Origin: Shewanella polaris
GTDB taxonomy: Bacteria; Pseudomonadota; Gammaproteobacteria; Enterobacterales; Shewanellaceae
Reading direction: 5' to 3'
Assembly: GCF_006385555.1 (NCBI RefSeq)
Contig: NZ_CP041036.1
Location: forward strand, 1,116,001-1,180,000
Length of the DNA: 64,000 bases
The translations under genes and the position numbers were made by a program. Each line of letters starts with the position of its first letter. The stretch's first letter is position 1. The notes below the pieces were generated by a model, which did not search any database, had not been told where the DNA came from, and worked only from the letters and a program-made list of their open reading frames with translations. Positions 17,578 through 31,352 of the stretch are shown here, one piece after another.

Positions 17578-19950
17578 TTAAAATGAGTGCTGTAAAGTCA
17601 GGGTGGCGTTAACCGGTAGTTCAGGATAAACCAAGGTAGAACCGAAATAACCGCCTTCAAATACCGGGCGCCAGTTCTCTTGATTCGTAACGTTATTGAC
17701 GTCCAGCCTTAAACTTGTTTGCTCAGTAAAATCATAGCGAGTGTTAATGTTAAGCGTGTACTGATCGCGAATATACACAGTCGCTAAATAGTCCAATGGG
17801 TAACTCTTGGTATATAGACCGGAGAAACCAGCTTTCCATTTCTCAGTAATGGACATTCCGCCATTAATTGTGAACGTTTGTTCAGGAAGGCCTTGTACAC
17901 GGCGGTCCGACGGTGCAAATGAAGCGAAGTTTGGTGCGCCAATACCTGTGCCTTGAATAATATCTGGGCGTGAGTTATCAAACGTATCGGCAACTTGTAC
18001 TGTATCTTGACTACTGGCGGAGTCATCATAACGCGCGTCTAAATAACTGTAGCCCGCGCTTAACCAAAATGGATCTGCATCATAAAAGGCTTGGGCTTCA
18101 AAACCTTTAGTGCGAATGCCGGTATTGCTGCCATCGCGGTTACGCAAGCTACGCTTTTGATCAAACACTGCCGCATCAACATACCAAGCACTGTCCGTGG
18201 GTGAATATTTAATGCCTACTTCAGTTAAGGTGTTTTCGGTGGCAAAGTTTTGGCTACTAATTTGGTTGTTGGCGCCTAACGTGGTACCGCCAGCCATGCT
18301 GTTTGAGGTTGACTCGTTATAACTGGCGCTGGCATAGGTGGTGATAAAATCGCTGAGTTGATAACTAACACTGATTTGCCCTGATTCAAGCATTTCACTG
18401 ATCGAATCGCTGGCTGCGATTTGCCCTTGCGGGGCAATCGGATCGTGCGCATCTACATCATAAAAATCGGCACGATAACCAATGCTGGTCGACAATTTAT
18501 CTGTCCATTGGCTGTTATGTTGAATGGCTAAACCCGTTTGCCAACTGGTTGAGTCAGTGGTGTCAGACAATGAAAAATCGCTGCTGCCATCGCTATTGGT
18601 ATCGTACTGGGCACCGGGTGACACAAACACACCTAGACGAAGTTCAACTAGCCTTGCTTGCTGCTCAGCAGTAAGAGGAATACGGCGGTTTTCAATGGGA
18701 CCAGTCAAGTCGATAGGTAAGTCCGCTTCGGTGGTAAATTGACTGTAACCTAACACTTTGTTGTAGCGGATATCGACCGCAGTAATAGTGCTTTGGCTAT
18801 CGTTCCACTGATAGGCTAATTCAACTCTGTTTTGGGCGGTATCTGCGCCATCAATAATTTCAACAAAACTATTTTTAGCGATTTCTTCACGTTCTAAATG
18901 TTGATAATAAGTTATGTTTTTAAAGGTCGCTTTATCACTTAACTCACGAACATAAGTACTGTGAAGTAAAAAGGTTTGGGCGTTATTGATATTGTCGGGG
19001 TCGGTTAATACTTGGCTGCGATCTATCTCAACTAACCCAGTAGGGGATACGATGGCATTGGCTCCAGCTATAGTGCTGCCATTAGGCTGTACACCTTGAC
19101 CTGTAACGTATAAACCGTTGTCGATTAATGCTTGAGTCGGGCGGTTAATCCCCGCGTTGTCAGTAAACTCAACATCGTAATATTCGACATTAATGTCCCA
19201 AGTGCTGGCATCGTCAGGAAAAAATCTAAATGCGACAAAGATACTGTCGCTTTTAAAACCTGAGTAATCGTAGTAGCTGCCATTATCGATGTGTTCTGCA
19301 CTTAACCGCACACCGCTTTGGTTGGCTACTATGTCGGTGCCAATATCTATTTGAGCACGGTAATGATCCCAACTGCCACCCGATAACGTGAGTTTAGAGA
19401 ATTGGTCATCAGTTGGTGCGACTTTAGAGTGTAAGTTAACAAATCCACCGTTGCGTTGACTGGTGCCTAATAGTACTGGCGGCGCACCTTTTACCACATC
19501 AATTTGTTCGACTGGGTTAAACGACATAGGTACACCAAAACCATTGTTACCCGCTTGACGACGCACACCGTCTTGATATAGCTCGCCTAATTGCCCCCGA
19601 ATAGTGGGTAGGCTTGATGCGCCAAAGCCGCTAGCTGAATAACTGTTTGGGCTGACTTTTTGAATGTCAGACAAGTCTATGATATTAAGCTCTTCAATCA
19701 TTTCACTGGTGATAGGCGTCACTGAGCGAGCAATATCTTTTAATGCTATTCCGTCACCAAATGGACCATCAACAGTGCTGTTTTTAGGTGACATGCCTTT
19801 ATCGTTAATCGCTTTGCCTGACACTTGAATGACCTCGATAGAAGAGGTGTCTTCGGCTGCAGTAGCCATCGATGAAGCCATTGATGAATACAGGGCTAGG
19901 CTAATGGCTAGCGCAGTAAGTGAACGGTTAGGGTGACGATAAAGAAGCAT
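17578..19950 (-). CDS. TonB-dependent outer-membrane receptor
   Basis: A 790-residue outer-membrane protein. It has a signal peptide (about 1-32, ending TAAEDTS), a TonB-box-like IEVIQVSG, a plug domain (about 60-165, with LPTIRGQLGELYQDGVRR and VEQIDVVKGAPPVLLG), a long beta-barrel and a C-terminal LTLQHSF. The aromatic last residue is required for barrel assembly. The layout resembles siderophore receptors of the FhuE/FpvA type, but no Fur box was found upstream and the ligand is unknown. It is the first gene of an 11 kb co-directional run and lies only 11 bases from the fusion gene, so they are probably co-transcribed. Confidence 0.93.
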   Translation of the reverse strand: MLLYRHPNRSLTALAISLALYSSMASSMATAAEDTSSIEVIQVSGKAINDKGMSPKNSTVDGPFGDGIALKDIARSVTPITSEMIEELNIIDLSDIQKVSPNSYSASGFGASSLPTIRGQLGELYQDGVRRQAGNNGFGVPMSFNPVEQIDVVKGAPPVLLGTSQRNGGFVNLHSKVAPTDDQFSKLTLSGGSWDHYRAQIDIGTDIVANQSGVRLSAEHIDNGSYYDYSGFKSDSIFVAFRFFPDDASTWDINVEYYDVEFTDNAGINRPTQALIDNGLYVTGQGVQPNGSTIAGANAIVSPTGLVEIDRSQVLTDPDNINNAQTFLLHSTYVRELSDKATFKNITYYQHLEREEIAKNSFVEIIDGADTAQNRVELAYQWNDSQSTITAVDIRYNKVLGYSQFTTEADLPIDLTGPIENRRIPLTAEQQARLVELRLGVFVSPGAQYDTNSDGSSDFSLSDTTDSTSWQTGLAIQHNSQWTDKLSTSIGYRADFYDVDAHDPIAPQGQIAASDSISEMLESGQISVSYQLSDFITTYASASYNESTSNSMAGGTTLGANNQISSQNFATENTLTEVGIKYSPTDSAWYVDAAVFDQKRSLRNRDGSNTGIRTKGFEAQAFYDADPFWLSAGYSYLDARYDDSASSQDTVQVADTFDNSRPDIIQGTGIGAPNFASFAPSDRRVQGLPEQTFTINGGMSITEKWKAGFSGLYTKSYPLDYLATVYIRDQYTLNINTRYDFTEQTSLRLDVNNVTNQENWRPVFEGGYFGSTLVYPELPVNATLTLQHSF

Positions 19951-20016
19951 AATTTTTTCTACTGTAATGAACTTAGTGTAAAAGACCCAATGATTAACGA
20001 GTTTATTACAACGATG

Positions 20017-20055
20017 TTATGCCAAATGTTGTTTATCTAGAACTAAATGGCATAA
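20017..20055. promoter_or_regulatory. Inverted repeat in the divergent promoter region of the TonB receptor gene
   Basis: TTATGCCA (20017-20024) and TGGCATAA (20048-20055) are perfect 8-bp inverted arms, 23 bases apart. They lie about 65-105 bases upstream of the TonB receptor start, between it and the divergent small membrane protein gene. The spacing (31 bp centre to centre, three helical turns) would suit a dimeric regulator or looping. No regulator is encoded beside it, so the binding protein is unknown. Confidence 0.45.
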
Positions 20056-20179
20056 GTGTTTGTGCAACATAATCTTGGCTTACTCGGTCAATTAACGGCT
20101 GATTAACTTTTTAGTCAAAATCAGTTTAGCCTATTAAAAGCTCAACATAATGAGTTTTATTTATATTTTTTAAGGAATT

Positions 20180-20596
20180 ATGATGCAAACAACACTTACT
20201 AGCGATGTTCAAAGCAAATTGCAATGGTCGTTATTGTCTTTACGCTTAGGTGTATTTTTAGTGATGCTAGTGTGGACATTGGATAAGTTCGTTAACCCTG
20301 GCCATAGTATGAAAATATTCGAGAAGTTTTATGGAATTGGCGGTGTGAGTGAAGTCGCAGCCTATATTATGGGTGGATTACAGTTGTTATTGGTGTTTGC
20401 CTTCGTACTTGGGATTAAAAAACGCATCACTTATGGCGTGATTTTCTTAATGCACGGAGCTTCGACGTTGTCGGCATTTAATCAATATTTTGATGCATTT
20501 AATAACTTATTGTTTTTTGCGGCATGGCCAATGTGGGCAGCGTGTTTTGCATTGTATCTATTACGAGATCAAGACACTAAGTTTACTGTGAAGTAA
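20180..20596 (+). CDS. Small four-helix membrane protein, DoxX-like
   Basis: A 138-residue protein with four hydrophobic helices (about 20-38, 58-80, 86-104, 112-130) and short loops; it has no catalytic motif. The size and topology resemble the DoxX/DoxD-like superfamily, but the similarity is loose and the function is unknown. The ATG at 20180 is followed at once by a second ATG; AAGGAA lies just upstream. It is divergent from the TonB receptor gene across a 229 bp region and ends in a strong terminator. Confidence 0.7.
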   Translation: MMQTTLTSDVQSKLQWSLLSLRLGVFLVMLVWTLDKFVNPGHSMKIFEKFYGIGGVSEVAAYIMGGLQLLLVFAFVLGIKKRITYGVIFLMHGASTLSAFNQYFDAFNNLLFFAAWPMWAACFALYLLRDQDTKFTVK

Positions 20597-20630
20597 ACTT
20601 TAAACAGATATTTAATACATGCTCTAATAT

Positions 20631-20667
20631 AAAAAGACCGGCTAAATGTATTTAGTCGGTCTTTTTA
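20631..20667. terminator. Intrinsic terminator after the DoxX-like gene
   Basis: AAAAAGACCG, CTAAAT and their complements ATTTAG, CGGTCTTTTT form a long hairpin of about 16 pairs with one mismatch and a two-base loop. A-run and T-run on opposite sides make it usable from both directions, between convergent genes. Confidence 0.9.
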
Positions 20668-20756
20668 TTGAAGCAATGCTTATTGGAACATTGTTTTATC
20701 GATGTAATGCCGAATCAAGCCTTAAAGGTTAATTAGGCTACACCTAGCAGCGTGTA

Positions 20757-22745
20757 TTATTTAGCATCACGATTACGAATAACCAAAAAGCTAAATAACA
20801 CTACAATCACCATTTGAGTGATTAATCCTTGCCACGTTGAGGCAATGCCTAACCAGCTAATCGACACATCAATCGGAAAAGGTGTCAGGCTAATTACAGC
20901 TGCTTCTTGTAGCGCTGAAATACCTTTACCTGCCAGAATAAACGCTAAAATAAGCATGAAGTAAGAGCTCACAGCAAAGAAGCGTGCCAACGGCAATTTA
21001 ACCGAATAACGCACCATTAACCACGCAATAACGGCTAAAATGGCTATGCCAGAAAACAAACCATAAACCAAGTAACTTACCTGTTCATTACTGCTGGCGG
21101 ATCCAATGGCTTGTGTCAATAACGACTGATAGAACAAGATGGTTTCAAACACTTCGCGATAGACCGAAATAAATGCCAGCCCAGTGAGTCCCCATAAGGT
21201 GCCAGTATTTAAATGACGATCGACATTGTTTTTAATGTAACTTTGCCATTTCGAGCCTTGGGTTTTACTGTGCATCCAATAGCCGACATAAAACAATACT
21301 AATGCCGCTAATAGTGCGGCCCCACCTTCCATTAACTCCCTAGATGCTCCACTAATACTAATAAGGTTATCTGCCGCCCACCAGGTTAATACACCAGCGG
21401 CGAGTGCTGATATCCAACCAAAATGAACAAATTTAATTGCATCCTGACGTTCGGTTTTAATTAACACTGTCATTAAAGCAATGATCACTAACAGTGCTTC
21501 TAATCCTTCGCGTAGCAGGATGATTAATGCAGCCGAAAACATGGCATTATTCGATAGTGATTGCCCCGTTAATAGGGTGTCGGCTTGGTCTAGTTGAGCC
21601 AATATGCTGGTCAACTGTTGATTTACCTGGCCATCCTGTCCTGCTGTTTTTAGGATGTTTCTAAAATTAAGCAGCTGGCTTTCGATTGATTTACGCAAAC
21701 CACTATCGTGGGCATCTAAGTTGTTTTCAATTAATTCAAAACCATCGAGGTAGGCGCTTACAGCTAAGGTTTGTGCTTGTGAAAATTCATTAGCTTGATA
21801 GGCTTTGACTGCTGCCTGTAAGTTAGTACGGGCTACCGAAATAGGCGAGTCAGCATGTTGAAACAGTAGCTCAGGTTGTGAGCGTAGTAATGATAATTTG
21901 GCTTTATCAATTCCAACATTCTGCTGAATTAATTGGGTTGGATTGCTATTGACCCATTGTTGTAATTCAATATTAATATCGTCTTCGATGTGTTTTGTTG
22001 TTGCAGCTGTTGGCTCAAAAGCTAAACTACCTACATAGAAAGCCAATGACCAACGCTGTTGATCATTTAATTCACTAAAAGCACGCATGGCACTGCCATC
22101 TAAACCATCTGAAATCGCATCATAAAGTCCCAATAGTGAACGGTTTAAGGCTCTCTCTTGGTCAGTAAAATTAGTCGGTTCAGGTGATAATGATTTAGCT
22201 AATGGCCCATTGCCTTGGCCTAAATCACCATGACAGGTCGAACAATTTTCTATAAACAGTTGCTTTACATGCTTTTTAGCCAGTAATTGTGATGGCAGTA
22301 CTAAGGCGGGAGATTGGTTTAATAGCTGTTTACGAATTTTTTGGCTAAAGCCCTGAATTACATCCAGTGATGCTTTATCTGCAATGGCTTGTTGTAATTG
22401 CAATGCATCTGCCATTAGCGAATTTGGCTTATCGTTAGCGAGGAGGTTGGTTTTCTCTATGATGATGCCAGCGAATTGCTGCATTTCAGCAAATTCATCA
22501 GGATTCGATATGCTGCCTGCGGTAACGGCTTCTGAGTAATCCACGCCAATATATTCAGCTAATTGGATAATTTGTCGTGTTTGTTTGAGTTGCTCTTGTG
22601 ATATTTCTGGTGTCGCGACTGCCGGGCTCTGTGCCCATAAAGAAGTTGAAAATACTGAGGTGATGACAATTAATAGGAATCTATTGAAGACCGAAGATGT
22701 GAGCTGTTGTCGCCATAACATGAAGCTGCTTAAGAAAATATTCAA
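20757..22745 (-). CDS. Cytochrome c-FTR1 fusion iron permease
   Basis: A 662-residue protein. The signal segment is at about residues 20-39. A periplasmic c-type cytochrome domain has one heme site C168-S-T-C171-H172. A helical linker covers about 255-395. The C-terminal FTR1 permease has seven hydrophobic helices. The two REXXE-type motifs of iron permeases are present as REGLEALL (about 413) and REVFETILFY (about 530). It probably imports iron across the inner membrane, with the heme domain supplying or removing electrons. A near-perfect Fur box 50 bases upstream supports iron repression. It is monocistronic. Confidence 0.92.
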   Translation of the reverse strand: MNIFLSSFMLWRQQLTSSVFNRFLLIVITSVFSTSLWAQSPAVATPEISQEQLKQTRQIIQLAEYIGVDYSEAVTAGSISNPDEFAEMQQFAGIIIEKTNLLANDKPNSLMADALQLQQAIADKASLDVIQGFSQKIRKQLLNQSPALVLPSQLLAKKHVKQLFIENCSTCHGDLGQGNGPLAKSLSPEPTNFTDQERALNRSLLGLYDAISDGLDGSAMRAFSELNDQQRWSLAFYVGSLAFEPTAATTKHIEDDINIELQQWVNSNPTQLIQQNVGIDKAKLSLLRSQPELLFQHADSPISVARTNLQAAVKAYQANEFSQAQTLAVSAYLDGFELIENNLDAHDSGLRKSIESQLLNFRNILKTAGQDGQVNQQLTSILAQLDQADTLLTGQSLSNNAMFSAALIILLREGLEALLVIIALMTVLIKTERQDAIKFVHFGWISALAAGVLTWWAADNLISISGASRELMEGGAALLAALVLFYVGYWMHSKTQGSKWQSYIKNNVDRHLNTGTLWGLTGLAFISVYREVFETILFYQSLLTQAIGSASSNEQVSYLVYGLFSGIAILAVIAWLMVRYSVKLPLARFFAVSSYFMLILAFILAGKGISALQEAAVISLTPFPIDVSISWLGIASTWQGLITQMVIVVLFSFLVIRNRDAK

Positions 22746-22795
22746 GGGAGTGCCTTAATAGAAATGAAGGAATTATTCTTTAAACTAAACAAAAT

Positions 22796-22816
22796 AAATG
22801 ATAATGGTTATCATTT
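22796..22816. promoter_or_regulatory. Fur box upstream of the FTR1 iron permease gene
   Basis: AAATGATAA-TGG-TTATCATTT is a perfect 9-3-9 inverted repeat that closely follows the 19-bp Fur consensus. It lies 50 bases before the permease start, a natural place to overlap its promoter. Fur with Fe(II) would repress the gene when iron is plentiful. The remaining 300 bases up to the gltD terminator hold no credible gene. Confidence 0.92.
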
Positions 22817-23040
22817 TACTTTCTTACATGAAGCGAATCAATCACTCAAGGCGTGTGTTAGCCAGAGCGGTTAAGCAAAATACACTTTATTGCGAAATGA
22901 TTAAACGATGGAAATTGCTTTTTAATGAGTTTATATCGAGAAATGACCTATTAAACAATGAATTATATGGTTTTAGTGGGTTAGGTCTGGTGCTTGTCTA
23001 TAGAGGGTTGTGGTATTGATTATTACTGTTTGATATAAGC

Positions 23041-23067
23041 AAAAAAAAGCGCATCCGAAGATACGCT
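23041..23067 (-). terminator. Intrinsic terminator after gltD
   Basis: On the minus strand AGCGTATC, loop TTCG, GATGCGCT form an eight-pair stem (one G-U) followed by a run of eight T. It lies about 50 bases after the gltD stop codon and closes the gltBD operon. Confidence 0.88.
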
Positions 23068-23117
23068 AATTCACAAGTAAAAACTATTTTGATACAACTG
23101 TTAATCAAGCGTATCGA

Positions 23118-28978
<5,861 letters not shown>

Positions 28979-29501
28979 ACAAAAAACCCCCTAAACCTCT
29001 ACTAGATATGACTCGGGGTAAATTTGAAGAATATCTATAGATATGCACCCGAACCATTCAAATTAAACCGAGAATGAACAAAGGTCAAACCAAAAAAATG
29101 CAACAAACTGAAATGTTAGTACTATTAAAACATAATAACTCAGTAGGTTTACGTTAACGTAAACTGTATAATTTAACCTATAACGTTATGAATAAAAAGA
29201 ATTTTAGAAAACACGTAAACGCTTGGTTACTTTTTTTTAACAACAACATGGAATTGTTGTTGAAATAAAAATAATGAATTTTTTTACAAATACAGTGTTT
29301 GGGTAAAAAATTATTCTAAGTGACTAAGTATTCATTTTAACCATATGGGCGTGAGCCAAACTGTGTATAAGTATTTTTTGAGTTACTGCACAAGTTTATA
29401 GTCAAGTTGAATCGTTAGACTGTTTTATTGATTTAGCACCAAGACAGGTGCTTATCTGCTCATTACACTGGCAAACTTTTTTGTGATAATGGGAATAAAT
29501 T
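28979..29501. other. Gene-free divergent promoter region between gltB and yhcC
   Basis: These 523 AT-rich bases hold no credible reading frame. Two palindromes stand out: GTTTACGTTAACGTAAAC at 29147-29164 (separate entry) and ATATCTATAGATAT at 29031-29044. The second lies inside a longer potential hairpin closed by TCGGG (29013) and CCCGA (29048), in what would be the gltB leader. The gltB and yhcC promoters must lie here, but no single pair of -35/-10 boxes is clear. Confidence 0.7.
29147..29164. promoter_or_regulatory. Perfect 18-bp palindrome upstream of gltB, LiuR-operator-like
   Basis: GTTTACGTTAACGTAAAC is self-complementary over all 18 bases. From memory it resembles the TTTACGT-AACGTAAA operator predicted for LiuR, the MerR-family regulator of branched-chain amino acid degradation in Alteromonadales, for which gltBD has been proposed as a target. 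It lies about 170 bases before gltB and 340 before yhcC. The palindrome is read directly; the regulator is inferred. Confidence 0.6.
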
Positions 29502-30470
29502 TTGGGTTTAGACGATTACGTTAATACGTTTGGTGCGCATTGCAAACGTTTATATGGTCAACGGATTAAAAAATTAACCATAGATGCCCAATTTACCTGC
29601 CCGAATCGTGATGGCACGTTAGGAGTAGGCGGTTGTACCTTTTGTAATGTGGCCTCTTTTAGTGGACAACAAGACAGTGTTCAGCCTATTGCAATGCAAT
29701 TAAGCGAAGGAAAAATTCGTGCGAATTCATCCAAAAAACAAACCATACCCATAGACGTGGCCCCTACTCCAATTGCAAAGTATATTGCTTATTTTCAAGC
29801 ATATACCAGTACTTACGACGAATATAAAGTCCTTAAGAGAAAGTACGACCAAGCTCTTGAAGATGCTGATATTGTTGGACTTCATATAGGCACTCGTCCT
29901 GACTGTGTGCCTAATGAAGTACTTGACTTACTGGTTGAATATCAACAAAGAGGCATTGAAGTGTGGCTAGAGCTGGGTTTGCAAACGTCCAATGATCACA
30001 CGTTAAAGCGGATTAATCGTGGACACCAACTGGCAGAATATCGTCAGACAGTTAAAAATGCCCGTGCGCGAGGGATTAAAGTGTGTACTCATTTGATATT
30101 AGGCCTTCCAGGTGAGACTTCTGTTGACTACTTTAATAGTTTACAAACGGTATTGGGCATAGGGGTAGATGGATTGAAACTACATCCTTTACATATTGTT
30201 GACGGCAGTATTATGGCAAAGCAATGGCGATATAATCCTATGCCATTGATGAGTCTAGAAGAGTATGCATCAGAGGCCGCTAAACTCATTCGCCATACCC
30301 CAAAAGAGATTATCTTTCATCGTGTGACCGCTTATGCCAAAAAGCCAATGTTGCTTGCGCCAGATTGGTGTGCTTTTCGTTGGGATGGTCTTGTTGCTAT
30401 TGTTAATGAGTTGCGTGATTTTGGTGGACAAGGTAGTGCGTTGGCATTAAGTCAAAGCAAAATTGCTTAA
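29502..30470 (+). CDS. yhcC: TIGR01212-family radical SAM protein YhcC
   Basis: A 322-residue radical SAM protein. The cluster-binding cysteines are spread as in the family: C33 in FTCPNRDG, then the CTFC pair near residue 45. Other conserved stretches are YFQAYTSTYDEYKVLKRKY, IGTRPDCVPNEVLDLL, LELGLQT and GVDGLKLHPLHIV. The reaction is not known. The start is a TTG at 29502 (GGGA about 8 bases upstream), because the in-frame codons before it contain a stop and the E. coli protein aligns from here. In E. coli this gene also neighbours gltBD and arcB. Confidence 0.9.
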   Translation: MGLDDYVNTFGAHCKRLYGQRIKKLTIDAQFTCPNRDGTLGVGGCTFCNVASFSGQQDSVQPIAMQLSEGKIRANSSKKQTIPIDVAPTPIAKYIAYFQAYTSTYDEYKVLKRKYDQALEDADIVGLHIGTRPDCVPNEVLDLLVEYQQRGIEVWLELGLQTSNDHTLKRINRGHQLAEYRQTVKNARARGIKVCTHLILGLPGETSVDYFNSLQTVLGIGVDGLKLHPLHIVDGSIMAKQWRYNPMPLMSLEEYASEAAKLIRHTPKEIIFHRVTAYAKKPMLLAPDWCAFRWDGLVAIVNELRDFGGQGSALALSQSKIA

Positions 30471-30770
30471 TGCAGATTGGATTAAGTAATCGATCATTAT
30501 TTGTCTGAGTATGTGTAAGGCAATATTTTTATTGAGTACAACAATTGATAACACTAAATGAGCGTGATTATTATTGCGACTAATTGAGTAAAAGATTACC
30601 AGTTTGGAGTGTTTTTAAACATTGGTGATACCATTTGAGTAGCTATGTTAATCAAATGTAACTTTTTATCATTAAATAGCGCTTATATATTAGCAAGTCT
30701 TGCATAGGGGATTTTACTCGGTATTATATTTGCAATTTTATAGAGTTAGATATTTTATAGAGGCGCCATT
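30471..30770. other. Intergenic region before hptA
   Basis: These 300 AT-rich bases have no reading frame of note, repeat or clear hairpin. They presumably contain the hptA promoter, but no convincing -35/-10 pair can be singled out. Confidence 0.5.
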
Positions 30771-31136
30771 ATGGTCACATCGCAGTTAGACTCAATATTG
30801 GATCTCAATACCCTTGAGCAATATATCAGTGCCATAGGTGCTGGGACGTTATTAAAAAGCGTAGTGTTATTCGAGCAGCTAATGCCTGAATATATCAGTA
30901 GCTTAGTCAAAGCTGGTGATGCGAATGATAAAGAAACCTTATGTGCAGAAGCTCATAAATTTAAAGGTGCTGCAGGATCTGTGGGCCTAAAACGCATTCA
31001 GCAATTTTCACAGTTATTACAACACGGTGAAGAAGCTCGATGGGAAAACGAGCATAAAGTATGGCTTGCTGAAATTGTTGAATATGCCGCACAGGATTTA
31101 CAACAATTGAAAGCTTACTTAGAAGCGAGAGTTTAA
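30771..31136 (+). CDS. hptA: Histidine phosphotransfer protein HptA
   Basis: A 121-residue stand-alone Hpt domain. The phosphorylated residue is H62 in AHKFKGAAGSVGLKRIQQF, almost the same as the Hpt domain at the C-terminus of E. coli ArcB. The gene also occupies the arcB position beside yhcC and gltBD. In Shewanella oneidensis the Arc system is split: ArcS is the kinase and HptA passes phosphate to ArcA, which controls respiration genes. The same role is inferred here; neither arcS nor arcA is in the window. The gene is monocistronic. Confidence 0.9.
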   Translation: MVTSQLDSILDLNTLEQYISAIGAGTLLKSVVLFEQLMPEYISSLVKAGDANDKETLCAEAHKFKGAAGSVGLKRIQQFSQLLQHGEEARWENEHKVWLAEIVEYAAQDLQQLKAYLEARV

Positions 31137-31196
31137 GCTTAAGTAGCGTGGATAGCAGAATTGATGTTTTTATTATCTGTTAGTTTGTTGTGCTTG

Positions 31197-31221
31197 AACC
31201 TACAACCTAGAACCTAAAACC
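31197..31221. repeat. Short tandem heptamer repeat AACCTAN
   Basis: Three full units and a partial fourth: AACCTAC, AACCTAG, AACCTAA, AACC. It lies between hptA and its terminator, on the transcribed strand. A unit of seven bases outside a reading frame could vary in copy number between strains; no function is evident. Confidence 0.7.
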
Positions 31222-31229
31222 ATTTTTTG

Positions 31230-31258
31230 AAATGCCTCTGACTAAAGAGGCATTTTTT
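31230..31258. terminator. Intrinsic terminator after hptA
   Basis: AAATGCCTCT and AGAGGCATTT (10 bp) with a six-base loop, followed by TTT. It lies about 95 bases after the hptA stop codon and before oxyR. Confidence 0.9.
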
Positions 31259-31352
31259 ATGGGTGTAAGTTGTGCTTTATACATTAGCATCTTGTTATTT
31301 CGCCAAATTTAATTCATTATTTGAATTAACGTAGATAAGGGCAATCGTTTAT

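Noticed and set aside
22798..23019. A 73-codon frame on the plus strand beside the FTR1 gene
   Set aside because: Its start codon is inside the Fur box, there is no ribosome binding site, and the residues look like random AT-rich translation.
31197..31221. The heptamer repeats as a CRISPR remnant
   Set aside because: The unit is seven bases with no spacers and no cas genes in the window.
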